A stretch of DNA of 64,000 nt from Chromatium weissei (GCF_016583765.1 NZ_NRRR01000001.1:856945-920944), one strand, 5' to 3'; shown: positions 1 to 7,034, numbered from the stretch's first letter. Made by a program: numbers and translations. The notes: generated by a model not told the origin, from the sequence alone.

Positions 1-1050
1 CATCAATTCAGCAACCGAAACAGCAGGATGCGTGTCGTTCAATTGGAAACAATTCAGTTCTGCAAAGCGGGTGAAATCATCGCCATGCAAACGAATCCAA
101 TCGCGCAGCACGTCTTTGATACTGGCGCTGGCAAGGAAAAACTGCTGGCGCAAGCGCAATTCTTTACCGCATTCACTCGCGTCATTTGGATAGAGCACCA
201 TCGTGATGTGCTCGGCTTCATTTTTCTGCGCCACCGATTCGGGATAACTGCCAGCGTTGAATTCATCGAGATTGAATTCATCCGTCGCCGCTGCTTTCCA
301 CAGTCGCAGTGTGTTCACGGTGTCGTTGCGATAACCGGGAACTGGCACATCGTAGGGCACGGCGAGCACATCACGCGTATCGACCCAGCGCACGGTTTTG
401 CGTCCGAAGCGATCCGTGCTGGACTCGGTGCGTCCACCAAACGGAATGCGCTGGGTGAATTCTGGACGCTCCATTTCCCACGGATTGCCATCGCGCAGCC
501 AATGATCTGGCTCTTCCAACTGTTCCCCGTTTTCAATGAGTTGGCGAAACATGCCGTATTCATAACGCAATCCGTAGCCGCGCACCGGCAGTTGCAAGGT
601 GGCGCAGGAATCCAGAAAACAGGCGGCAAGTCGTCCTAAACCGCCATTGCCTAAACCGGCATCGGGTTCATTGCTGGCGATTTCTTCCAGAATTAACCCC
701 AAGCCATACAGCCCCTGTTCTGCTGCGTTATTGATACCGAGGTTGAGCATCGCATTGGACAGCGCCCGCCCCATCAAAAACTCCAGCGACAGGTAATAGG
801 TGCGTTTGCAATTTGCTTCGTCGTACGCCAAACGCGTCAGCCGCCAGCGTTCAACCAAACGGTCGCGCAATGTCAGTGACAGGGCTTTATAAGCGTAATA
901 AATGGTTTGCGCGTCACGATCACGGCCGAGCGTGTGGGTGTAATAGCGGCGGAAATCTTCCGCGAGTCCTTCGGCATCGAGCGGCAAAGGCGGTAAATCA
1001 AACAATTGCGCATTCGGGTGGTTCTGAATAATGTCGGTCAAAGGAGACAT
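1..1050 (-). CDS. glgP: Glycogen/maltodextrin phosphorylase, N-terminal part (cut by window edge)
   Basis: Reading the reverse strand from the ATG at 1050 gives 350 codons with no stop before the window edge. The order of motifs is that of the glycogen phosphorylase family: RRYYTHTLGRD near the start, YYLSLEFLMGR, the GNGGLGRLAACFLDS loop, YGLRYEYGMF, and LNDTHPAVSVAELM at the cut end. The enzyme releases glucose-1-phosphate from storage glycogen in the cytoplasm; the PLP lysine lies in the missing C-terminal half. An AAGGAG-like run is not obvious before the start, but GTCTCC (complement of GGAGAC) lies inside the first codons, so the exact start is less certain than the identity. Full members are about 800-850 residues, so well under half is visible. 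Confidence 0.93.
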   Translation of the reverse strand, partial: MSPLTDIIQNHPNAQLFDLPPLPLDAEGLAEDFRRYYTHTLGRDRDAQTIYYAYKALSLTLRDRLVERWRLTRLAYDEANCKRTYYLSLEFLMGRALSNAMLNLGINNAAEQGLYGLGLILEEIASNEPDAGLGNGGLGRLAACFLDSCATLQLPVRGYGLRYEYGMFRQLIENGEQLEEPDHWLRDGNPWEMERPEFTQRIPFGGRTESSTDRFGRKTVRWVDTRDVLAVPYDVPVPGYRNDTVNTLRLWKAAATDEFNLDEFNAGSYPESVAQKNEAEHITMVLYPNDASECGKELRLRQQFFLASASIKDVLRDWIRLHGDDFTRFAELNCFQLNDTHPAVSVAELM

Positions 1051-1428
1051 GCAGGGTCAATTCCTAGTGGATCGTCTATAGAAGCGTTCTATAGTAGCTG
1101 TTGCTGATACAGGGTGCGAACTGCTCAAATCATGCAGGTCACTGCGAGCAATGGCATTTATTCGTTTTGATCAAACATTCGCGCACGCGTGTTGCCGCGC
1201 AACAACTGTCGCATAACACCTCACCTGTTGCGCATTACGTCACGATCAGCATCGGTGCTACGCTTTGCTAACCGAGTTTGAACGCATTCCTGTTTCATCT
1301 GATTGAACACGCTGATACGCAATTGTTTACTGCCAAACATTCCAGTCGCAATCGCATCAGTCTCACGACAATCTAAGTTCTGCATGGAGCACTCGCTTTG
1401 ATTCACAACATCGGCATTCATTTCAATC
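1051..1428. other. Intergenic region between divergent glgP and cbiX-like gene
   Basis: No gene is supported in these 378 bases. Besides the glgP palindrome there is a short palindrome TTTGATCAAA (1166-1175) and a compact hairpin TGTTGC-CGC-GCAACA (1190-1204). The region must hold the promoters of both divergent genes; no strong sigma-70 pair was recognised. Confidence 0.5.
1076..1094. promoter_or_regulatory. Perfect 8+8 bp inverted repeat upstream of glgP
   Basis: The arms CTATAGAA and TTCTATAG are exact reverse complements separated by GCG. The element sits 26 bp upstream of the glgP start codon. Each arm also carries a TATAGA hexamer that could serve as a -10 for the reverse strand, so a protein bound here would block initiation. 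No matching regulator was identified; operator function is inference. Confidence 0.4.
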
Positions 1429-2262
1429 ATGTCTATTCTGCTCATTGACAACGGCTCGCGCCGCGCTGATTCCACACGCAATTTGCGCCGACTCGCCGCA
1501 GCACTCGGCGACCAACTCGATGAAATAGTGCATCCCGTGTCGTTGCTGCATTCCGATACGATTCCGGTCACTGAATTGGATGGACAGCCCGCAGAAACAC
1601 TTGCGACCGCGTTGCGTCGATTGCTGGGCGAAGGGCAACGGAAATTGCGCTTGATTCCGTTGTTTTTTGGACGCAGCCGCGCTTTGACCGAGTTTGTGCC
1701 GAAAACTGCGGCGGCCGTCGCTCGTGAACACGGTGATTTTCAGCTTCAAATTGCACCGGAATTGTGTCCATTACCAAATGGCGAACCGCGTTTGGTGAAC
1801 ATTTTGGTTGATCATGTGCAGCAAACAGCGAAGCGGGTGCGTTATGCAACGCCGCGAGTCGTCGTCGTTGATCACGGTTCGCCGCTGCCAGCAGTGACTG
1901 CCGTGCGTGAATGGTTGAGTGCGCAGCTCGGTGAACGATTGGGTGCGGCGATGCCGGTGACGCAGGCGGTGATGGAGCGGCGAGCGGGTGCGGCTTACGA
2001 TTTCAACGGCGCATTGTTGGAAGAAGTGTTGTGCGGATTGGCAGTAACGGAACCAAAAATGTCGGTGATTCTTGCCATGCTGTTTATCGGTGCTGGTCGT
2101 CATGCCGGAGCGGATGGCGATATTGCGGCAATCATTGCGCGAGTGCGAGCGAATTACCCGCAATTTGACGTGCAGCCCACGCCGTTGGTTGGAAGTCATT
2201 CGGCATTGCTTGAGATTTTGCGCGCACGTTCGCAGTGCGAGATCGGATTCAGTGCGCGTTAA
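1429..2262 (+). CDS. Two-domain CbiX/SirB-like sirohydrochlorin chelatase family protein
   Basis: 277 residues made of two CbiX-like halves. Family members insert Co, Ni or Fe into sirohydrochlorin (cobalamin, F430 or siroheme) using histidines in a GHGS-like motif and in a later G-x-x-H motif. The C-terminal half keeps both: VVVVDHGS (His149) and FIGAGRHAG (His225). The N-terminal half has LIDNGSRR, with Asn8 where His is expected, and LFFGRSRAL with no His, so it looks unable to bind metal. ATG at 1429 is the first start after a long intergenic region. It is followed 50 bp later by a SulP permease, which together with sulfur metabolism makes a siroheme role plausible, but this is inference. 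A cobaltochelatase remains possible. Confidence 0.75.
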   Translation: MSILLIDNGSRRADSTRNLRRLAAALGDQLDEIVHPVSLLHSDTIPVTELDGQPAETLATALRRLLGEGQRKLRLIPLFFGRSRALTEFVPKTAAAVAREHGDFQLQIAPELCPLPNGEPRLVNILVDHVQQTAKRVRYATPRVVVVDHGSPLPAVTAVREWLSAQLGERLGAAMPVTQAVMERRAGAAYDFNGALLEEVLCGLAVTEPKMSVILAMLFIGAGRHAGADGDIAAIIARVRANYPQFDVQPTPLVGSHSALLEILRARSQCEIGFSAR

Positions 2263-2312
2263 ACTACAAGTCTTTTCATAACAAACAGATCGAATCACCT
2301 TTTGAAAAAAAC

Positions 2313-4124
2313 ATGAAAACTTCTCACTCGTTTAATTTCGCCGATGCGGCGCACAAGCTGGGAACTGCTTCTGCGCGAACATTGCGGTCGCTCGACTGGT
2401 CGTGGGCGACTCCGCATAAAAATTGGTTGCCACAGGTGCGCGCTGATGATGTGAAAGCCGACACCGTTGCTGCATTGACTGGCGCAATTGTGGTGCTGCC
2501 GCAGGGCGTGGCCTTTGCCACGATTGCGGGAATGCCGCCGGAATACGGTCTTTATGCGGGCATGGTTCCCGCGATGATTGCCGCGTGGTTTGGTTCCTCA
2601 CGACATCTGGTGTCTGGACCGACAACGGCCGCCTCGGTCGTCTTGTTTTCTGCGTTATCGGCGATGGCGCTGCCGGGTTCACCGGATTACGTGGTGCTGG
2701 CGTTGACGCTCACCTTCATGGTCGGCGTGATGGAATTGGCGCTGGGATTTGCGCGAATGGGCGCGTTGGTTAACTTTATTTCGCATTCGGTGGTAGTGGG
2801 TTTTACCGCTGGCGCGGCAGTGCTGATTGCAGCGAAACAGTTAAAACACTTTTTTGGTGTGGAGATGGATAGCGGCGGCAATCTGCATGAAATTGTGTGG
2901 CAATTCATGGGTCATGTACTGGAGATCAATCCAGCCGCCACGCTCGTCGCGGCGGTCACGCTCGGAATCGGCATCGCCTGCAAACGCTGGTTGCCGAAGA
3001 TTCCTTACATGATCGTCGCCATGATTATCGGCAGTCTGCTGGCGCTGGGTCTGACGGATTGGCTGGGTGCGGCGCAAACCGGCATTGCCACGGTGGGCGC
3101 ATTGCCAGCGACCTTGCCGCCGTTTTCAGCGCCGTCATTGACGTTGGAGCACATTCGTCAACTGGCTCCATCGGCATTGGCGGTCACGCTATTTGCATTG
3201 ACCGAGGCTGTATCAATTGGACGGGCGCTCGCTGCTCGCGGTGGTTATCGCATTGATGGCAATCAGGAATTCATTGGACAGGGTTTATCAAATATCGCTG
3301 GTTCATTCTTTTCCGGTTATGTCGCAACGGGTTCATTTAATCGCAGCGGAGTGAATTACGAAGCGGGTGCGCGCACACCATTGGCGGCAATTTTTGCGGC
3401 ATTCATGTTAATGGCAATTGTTTTATTGGTTGCGCCTTACGCCAGTTATTTACCTAAAGCAGCAATGGCGGGAATTCTGTTTTTAGTGGCATGGAATCTA
3501 ATTGATTTCAAAGAGATTCGTCATATTCTGCATTCATCAAAACGTGAAACCAGCGTATTAGCGGTAACCTTTTTCTCGGCGATTTTTTTGGAATTGGAAT
3601 TTGCGATTTTTGCCGGCGTATTGCTGTCATTGGTGCTTTATTTAGATCGCACGTCTAAACCGCGCATCGTCAGTCTTGCGCCCGATCCGCGTGCGCCAAA
3701 TCACGCCTTTTCCAGTTCGCCGGATGTGCCACAGTGTCCGCAACTGCGCTTTTTACGCATTGATGGTTCACTGTTTTTTGGCTCGGTTGCGCATATCGAG
3801 CAGTTCTTTGATCGACTGCGCGTTGAACATCCACGGCAAAAGCATTTGGCGTTAATTGCGAATGGAATCAATTTTGTCGATTTGCAGGGCGGACAGACGC
3901 TGGCGCGAGAAAGTGCACGACGTTTTGCCAGTGGCGGCGGAATGTATTTGATTAACGTCAAACAAGGCTTGTGGGAAGAGATGGAGCGTTGCGGCTGTTT
4001 GGATGACACCGATGCGCGCAATGTGTTTCAGGCGAAAACTGCAGCAATTCGAGGCATTTATCAGAAATTAGACAAAAGCGTTTGCGCTACTTGTGAGCGA
4101 CGAATTTTTAAGGAGTGTAAATAA
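2313..4124 (+). CDS. SulP-family sulfate/anion permease with STAS domain
   Basis: 603 residues from ATG 2313; the open frame extends upstream to 2235, but that part overlaps the preceding gene and reads as non-coding. The N-terminal SulP signature follows the pattern LPQGVAFATIAGMPPEYGLY, about a dozen hydrophobic segments fill residues 50-440, and a STAS domain occupies roughly 475-575 (LRIDGSLFFGSV, GINFVDLQGG). SulP proteins carry sulfate, bicarbonate or other anions across the inner membrane, and substrate cannot be told from sequence. An odd feature is the cysteine-rich tail, CATCERRIFKEC, right at the C terminus. Next to the chelatase and in a genome with sat, sulfate is the likely substrate. 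Confidence 0.88.
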   Translation: MKTSHSFNFADAAHKLGTASARTLRSLDWSWATPHKNWLPQVRADDVKADTVAALTGAIVVLPQGVAFATIAGMPPEYGLYAGMVPAMIAAWFGSSRHLVSGPTTAASVVLFSALSAMALPGSPDYVVLALTLTFMVGVMELALGFARMGALVNFISHSVVVGFTAGAAVLIAAKQLKHFFGVEMDSGGNLHEIVWQFMGHVLEINPAATLVAAVTLGIGIACKRWLPKIPYMIVAMIIGSLLALGLTDWLGAAQTGIATVGALPATLPPFSAPSLTLEHIRQLAPSALAVTLFALTEAVSIGRALAARGGYRIDGNQEFIGQGLSNIAGSFFSGYVATGSFNRSGVNYEAGARTPLAAIFAAFMLMAIVLLVAPYASYLPKAAMAGILFLVAWNLIDFKEIRHILHSSKRETSVLAVTFFSAIFLELEFAIFAGVLLSLVLYLDRTSKPRIVSLAPDPRAPNHAFSSSPDVPQCPQLRFLRIDGSLFFGSVAHIEQFFDRLRVEHPRQKHLALIANGINFVDLQGGQTLARESARRFASGGGMYLINVKQGLWEEMERCGCLDDTDARNVFQAKTAAIRGIYQKLDKSVCATCERRIFKECK

Positions 4125-4127
4125 ATC

Positions 4128-4159
4128 TTGACACTAAAGGGTGTCAGACTAAACTAACA
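4128..4159 (+). promoter_or_regulatory. Promoter with PpsR/CrtJ-type site before LH2-type genes
   Basis: TTGACA (4128-4133), 16 bp, then TAAACT (4150-4155) make a plausible sigma-70 promoter. An exact TGT-N12-ACA motif, the recognition pattern of PpsR/CrtJ redox repressors, covers 4142-4159 and so overlaps the -10. A second perfect inverted repeat, TGACAC-6 bp-GTGTCA (4129-4146), covers the -35. Together they suggest oxygen or light control of the LH genes; binding is inferred from the motif. Confidence 0.55.
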
Positions 4160-4258
4160 CTTGAGATGTCGCATTGAGTCGAAGTGCCTCACGCACCGAG
4201 TTGATTTGCGACATCATACTGACCATAAGGTCGAAAACTTTTTTTGGAGGCATCTGCG

Positions 4259-4408
4259 ATGGCTGACGTGAAAGTAGCAAATTTGTCCGGTTTGACTGAT
4301 GAGCAAGCAAAAGAATTCCATGAGCATTGGAAACACGGCACTTGGAGCTGGGTGATGATCGCGTGTGCTGTTCATGTGGTCACTTGGGTTTATCAACCTT
4401 GGTTCTAA
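4259..4408 (+). CDS. Light-harvesting (LH2-type) beta polypeptide
   Basis: 49-residue antenna beta chain (MADVKVANLSGL start). It has the cytoplasmic ThrAsp-Glu-x-AlaLys-GluPhe-His segment, one membrane helix, His39 as bacteriochlorophyll ligand, and the His at position -18 (His21). The C-terminal motif is WVYQPWF, with Gln replacing the Arg of the usual WRPW. The helix is unusually rich in Trp at its N-terminal side (HWKHGTWSWV). TTTTTTGGAGG lies 8 bp before the ATG. It is followed 58 bp later by an alpha chain with which it would form the alpha-beta unit. The LH2 assignment comes from the partner alpha; beta chains alone are hard to class. Confidence 0.88.
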   Translation: MADVKVANLSGLTDEQAKEFHEHWKHGTWSWVMIACAVHVVTWVYQPWF

Positions 4409-4466
4409 AACCGTTTCGGTTTGAAAATTTTGGTTTTTGAAATTTTAATTTTTTCGGAGATTTCCC

Positions 4467-4721
4467 ATGCAAGTACCAGTCATGTTGGCCGATCCTTCTG
4501 TTGCCGCACCTAATCATCCTGAAGAAGATTGGAAAATTTGGACCGTTATCAATCCAGCAACTTGGATGGTTCCTTTCTTCGGCATTCTGTTCGTTCAAAT
4601 GTGGATGATTCACAGTTACGCGCTGGCTCTGCCAGGTTACGGCTGGAAAGATTCCGTTCGTGTGAAGACTCCTGCGGCTGTTGTTGCACCTGCTCCAGTT
4701 GCTGCAACTCAAGCACAGTAA
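4467..4721 (+). CDS. Light-harvesting (LH2-type) alpha polypeptide with extended tails
   Basis: 84 residues, against about 50-60 for usual alpha chains. After a 20-residue N-terminal extension comes the LH2-type KIWTVINP motif (23-30), one membrane helix (about 32-53) with His49 as bacteriochlorophyll ligand, then LPGYGW and an Ala/Pro/Val-rich C-terminal tail (about 67-84). TCGGAG lies 10 bp before the start. It is coupled to the beta gene upstream and followed by a terminator-like hairpin, so the pair forms a small operon. The two proteins would form a peripheral antenna ring unit in the intracytoplasmic membrane. LH2 rather than LH1 is supported by the KIWTV-NP motif and by the absence of the [10 protein letters not shown] motif seen in the other alpha here. 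Confidence 0.88.
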   Translation: MQVPVMLADPSVAAPNHPEEDWKIWTVINPATWMVPFFGILFVQMWMIHSYALALPGYGWKDSVRVKTPAAVVAPAPVAATQAQ

Positions 4722-4777
4722 GTTTATTCACGATTTAAGCAGCAATCTCGTTGTGATTATTCGAGAGTGCTGAACGA

Positions 4778-4838
4778 GCCGTCTTAACATTATTCTGATT
4801 TGACTGTGCATTCATTCAATTCGAGGTGTTAAGGCGGT
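4778..4838 (+). terminator. Terminator-like long hairpin after LH2-type alpha
   Basis: GCCGTCTTAACA (4778-4789) pairs with TGTTAAGGCGGT (4827-4838), 12 bp including two G-T pairs, followed by TTTATTTTTG. The 37-base loop is longer than usual, so it could instead be a 3'-end stabilising stem as known for puf/puc transcripts. Confidence 0.5.
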
Positions 4839-4951
4839 TTATTTTTGTTTGTGTCTTTCCTTCCCGTCGGTATCTGCGACGTATCCCCTTAAACGCTTGC
4901 CTGAAACCGATGGATTTCATACCGCCGTCAATTTAGGTGAGAGTCATCGCA

Positions 4952-6070
4952 GTGCAGTTTTCAATTCTTGAACGTTGGCGCATTTGGCGCGACCGCAAAT
5001 TAGCCAGTCCACAATTTCAACGCTGGGCAGCGGATTTTCCACTCACACGCTGGGAAGCCTCGCGTCGTGCACGCGGACTATTCGACATCACTGCTGGTTT
5101 TGTCTATTCCCAAATTCTTTACGCCTGTGTCGAGCTGGATTTATTTAATCGGCTTGCGAATGGTTCGCAAACTGCTGCTGATCTTGCAACACACATGGGC
5201 ATGTCGCCAATTGCCGCAGAGCGATTATTACGCGCCGCAGTCGCTATTGATTTATTAGAACGCCGCGGTGAAAACCGTTATGGATTAGGCCGCTTAGGAA
5301 TTGCATTGCCCGGCAATCCCGGTATTGCAGCAATGGTCAAACACCATCGAATGCTCTATCACGACATCGATGATCCATTAGCATTATTTCGTGGTGAACT
5401 CGGCGAAACTGAATTAAGTCGTTATTGGTCTTATGCCTGTTCTATTGATCCCGCTGCCGATGGAGACCAGCGCGTCGCCGAATACAGCACGCTAATGTCC
5501 GCATCGAGTGGTTTTGTAGCCGAAGATGCACTAGATGCTTATCCATTATCCGCGCATCAATGTTTAATGGATGTTGGTGGTGGCGAAGGACGTTTTTTGC
5601 TGCAAGTCGCTAAACGCTGGCCGAACCTTAAATTGAAATTATTTGATTTACCGGCAGTGGTTGAACGCGCCGCCGCGCACTTTTCAACCATTGGATTAGC
5701 CAATCGAATTCAGGTGCACGGCGGCAATCTAAAAGCCGACGCATTGCCAAAAGGCGCAGACATCATTTCATTGGTACGCGTGATTCTTGATCACAATGAC
5801 GATGGTGCAATGCATATTCTGCGTGCAGTCCGCGCAGCATTGCCACTCGGTGGAACGTTATTGGTTATTGAACCCATGTCAGAAACACCCGGCGCTGAAC
5901 CCGTTGGAGATGCGTATTTTGGGCTGTATTTGCTGGCAATGGGCAGTGGACGCACTCGACCACCGCGTGAATTAAAAGCGATGTTAACTGCAGCGGGATT
6001 CGATCAAATTCGCTTGGTTCGCACACGTCGTCCATTACAAACGCGATTGATTGCAGCGCGAGCAGCGTAG
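4952..6070 (+). CDS. crtF: Carotenoid O-methyltransferase CrtF
   Basis: About 372 residues of the acetylserotonin-type O-methyltransferase family. The N-terminal region has the CrtF pattern RWRIWRDRKLASPQFQRWA and FPLTR, then a dimerisation winged helix (about 40-110), the SAM-binding DVGGGEGRFLLQVA loop near 205, and LFDLPAVVERA. CrtF methylates the tertiary hydroxyl of hydroxyneurosporene or demethylspheroidene, giving methoxy carotenoids such as spirilloxanthin. GTG 4952 is preferred because AGGTGAG lies about 10 bp before it; the frame is also open from GTG 4937. It lies between the two antenna gene sets and is read in the same direction, while crtI, crtB and crtE face it from downstream. 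No crtC or crtD is visible in the window. Confidence 0.9.
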   Translation: MQFSILERWRIWRDRKLASPQFQRWAADFPLTRWEASRRARGLFDITAGFVYSQILYACVELDLFNRLANGSQTAADLATHMGMSPIAAERLLRAAVAIDLLERRGENRYGLGRLGIALPGNPGIAAMVKHHRMLYHDIDDPLALFRGELGETELSRYWSYACSIDPAADGDQRVAEYSTLMSASSGFVAEDALDAYPLSAHQCLMDVGGGEGRFLLQVAKRWPNLKLKLFDLPAVVERAAAHFSTIGLANRIQVHGGNLKADALPKGADIISLVRVILDHNDDGAMHILRAVRAALPLGGTLLVIEPMSETPGAEPVGDAYFGLYLLAMGSGRTRPPRELKAMLTAAGFDQIRLVRTRRPLQTRLIAARAA

Positions 6071-6104
6071 TAAAAACACTGCGTCATCCAACGACGAATA
6101 TCGC

Positions 6105-6122
6105 TGTAAATTTAGATTGACA
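6105..6122. promoter_or_regulatory. PpsR/CrtJ-type TGT-N12-ACA site before LH1-type set
   Basis: Exact TGT-N12-ACA, with TTGACA embedded at its right end (6117-6122). A TATACT hexamer at 6150-6155 could be a -10, though spacing to TTGACA (27 bp) is too long, so the -35 is unclear. The position, about 240 bp before the first beta gene, implies a long structured leader. Confidence 0.5.
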
Positions 6123-6155
6123 TCTATATTCGTTAAGCTAGACTGACACTATACT

Positions 6156-6359
6156 ACTGGTTAGACAGGCGTGTTACTGTATGCCTTTGATCGGCAAGGC
6201 AAATACGCCAATCAGTATGCTAGTACGACGGGAACACTGAAGGCTAACATTCCCGTCATTTGCTGGCTCGAACCGAGTGATTGATCACTTGGTCTGCACC
6301 GGATGATGACTGTCCGGCGCGTGAGAGACTCGACATAACACTTAAAGAGGCAACACCAA
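6156..6359 (+). other. Structured leader region of LH1-type beta-beta-alpha operon
   Basis: No open frame fits here. The strand carries several hairpins: GACGGGAA (6227-6234) with TTCCCGTC (6250-6257), an AGTGAT/ATCACT pair around 6279-6291, and CCGGA...TCCGG around 6299-6317. AAGAGG precedes the first beta start. The run of hairpins suggests an mRNA leader that affects stability or translation; no known riboswitch class was recognised. Confidence 0.4.
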
Positions 6360-6503
6360 ATGGCTAACGAAAAGAGCTTGACTGGATTGACTGACGCAGA
6401 AGCAAAAGAATTCAATGACTTTTTCACGCAAGGCATGTCAACGTTTATTGGCGTTGCGGTATTTGCTCATCTGCTGGCTTGGTTCTGGCGTCCTTGGCTG
6501 TAA
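6360..6503 (+). CDS. pufB: Light-harvesting LH1-type beta polypeptide, copy 1
   Basis: 47 residues: [13 protein letters not shown] segment, one membrane helix, the [17 protein letters not shown] end typical of LH1 beta chains, and His37 as bacteriochlorophyll ligand. At position -18 from that ligand, where almost all beta chains have His, this protein has Asn19 (EFNDFF). The second copy 104 bp downstream has the same change. It is the first gene of a beta-beta-alpha set preceded by a PpsR/CrtJ-type site. pufB is used for the LH1-type family; the reaction-centre genes that normally accompany pufBA are absent here, so this is likely an additional antenna set. Confidence 0.87.
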   Translation: MANEKSLTGLTDAEAKEFNDFFTQGMSTFIGVAVFAHLLAWFWRPWL

Positions 6504-6514
6504 AATTTAAGCGT

Positions 6515-6551
6515 TGACAGATGATTTCCTAGGAATTTCATCACGCTGTCA
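6515..6551 (+). other. Intercistronic hairpin between the two beta genes
   Basis: TGACAG (6515-6520) pairs with CTGTCA (6546-6551), and inner ATGA and TTCC segments pair with TCAT and GGAA around 6521-6540, giving a long imperfect stem. A second, bulged stem (TTCACGAT/ATCGTG-GAA) lies at 6573-6591 just before the ribosome binding site of copy 2. These resemble the processing and stabilising stems of antenna transcripts. Confidence 0.45.
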
Positions 6552-6607
6552 CCACTTAATTCACTGAATCAATTCACGATAATCGTGTGAAATCTGAGGT
6601 TAGTTCA

Positions 6608-6751
6608 ATGGCTGATGTAAAAAGCGGCGCTGGCTTGACAGACCAAGAAGCAAAAGAATTCAATGAATTCTTCACGCAGGGTATGTCCTCATTTATTGGT
6701 GTTGCTGTATTCGCTCACTTGTTAGCATGGTTCTGGCGTCCTTGGCTCTAA
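6608..6751 (+). CDS. pufB: Light-harvesting LH1-type beta polypeptide, copy 2
   Basis: 47 residues, nearly identical to copy 1 from residue 15 onward (only N-D to N-E and T-S changes in the body), but with a different N-terminal segment (ADVKSGAG). His37 is the pigment ligand and the C terminus is FWRPWL. It also has Asn19 at the -18 position in place of His. CTGAGG precedes the ATG by about 10 bp. DNA outside the shared protein segment is diverged, so this is an older duplication under protein-level selection, not a recent copy or assembly artefact. Confidence 0.87.
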   Translation: MADVKSGAGLTDQEAKEFNEFFTQGMSSFIGVAVFAHLLAWFWRPWL

Positions 6752-6762
6752 GAGACGACAGA

Positions 6763-6815
6763 CGCTAAAACGTTTTATTTTAGCGGGATGTATACCTTAT
6801 CGGTGTCGTCCCGCT
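6763..6815 (+). promoter_or_regulatory. Two overlapping, mutually exclusive hairpins before LH1-type alpha
   Basis: CGCTAAAA (6763-6770) pairs with TTTTAGCG (6778-6785) over a 7-base loop. AGCGGGA (6782-6788) can instead pair with TCCCGCT (6809-6815) over a 20-base loop. Bases 6782-6785 belong to both stems, so they cannot fully form together. The element sits between beta copy 2 and the alpha ribosome binding site (CTGGAG at about 6824-6829), where it could set alpha output or mRNA decay. Function is inference. Confidence 0.45.
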
Positions 6816-6838
6816 TCAAGTTTCTGGAGTTGTCACAC

Positions 6839-6973
6839 ATGCACAAAATCTGGCAGATGTTTAGTCCCGCTCTCGTCTTAATGGCATTGACTGGGTTTCT
6901 TTTCGTATTAGGATTTACGATTCATTTCATCTTATTGAGCACTGCTGAATTTAATTGGCTTGCGGGCATTTAA
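6839..6973 (+). CDS. pufA: Light-harvesting LH1-type alpha polypeptide
   Basis: 44 residues starting [10 protein letters not shown], with one membrane helix, His29 as bacteriochlorophyll ligand and the LH1 alpha signature [11 protein letters not shown] after it. The protein stops four residues after that motif (AGI or similar), so it lacks the longer periplasmic tail many LH1 alpha chains have. CTGGAG lies about 10 bp before the ATG. It is the single alpha partner for two beta genes upstream, and a strong terminator follows. The open frame begins earlier at 6788, but that part is the leader and is not supported. Confidence 0.88.
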   Translation: MHKIWQMFSPALVLMALTGFLFVLGFTIHFILLSTAEFNWLAGI

Positions 6974-7004
6974 TTCGTCCGTTAAAGCAAAACAATGCGG
7001 TGAT

Positions 7005-7034
7005 AAAAAAGGCAGCCTAGGCTGCCTTTTTTAT
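7005..7034. terminator. Bidirectional terminator between LH1-type alpha and crtE
   Basis: AAAAAAGGCAGCC and GGCTGCCTTTTTT form a perfect stem with a 2-base centre and A/T runs on both sides, so it can end the forward antenna transcript and the reverse crt transcript. Confidence 0.85.

Noticed and set aside
1166..1175. Possible FNR box TTTGATCAAA
   Set aside because: The FNR consensus needs TTGAT and ATCAA separated by four bases; here the halves are fused.
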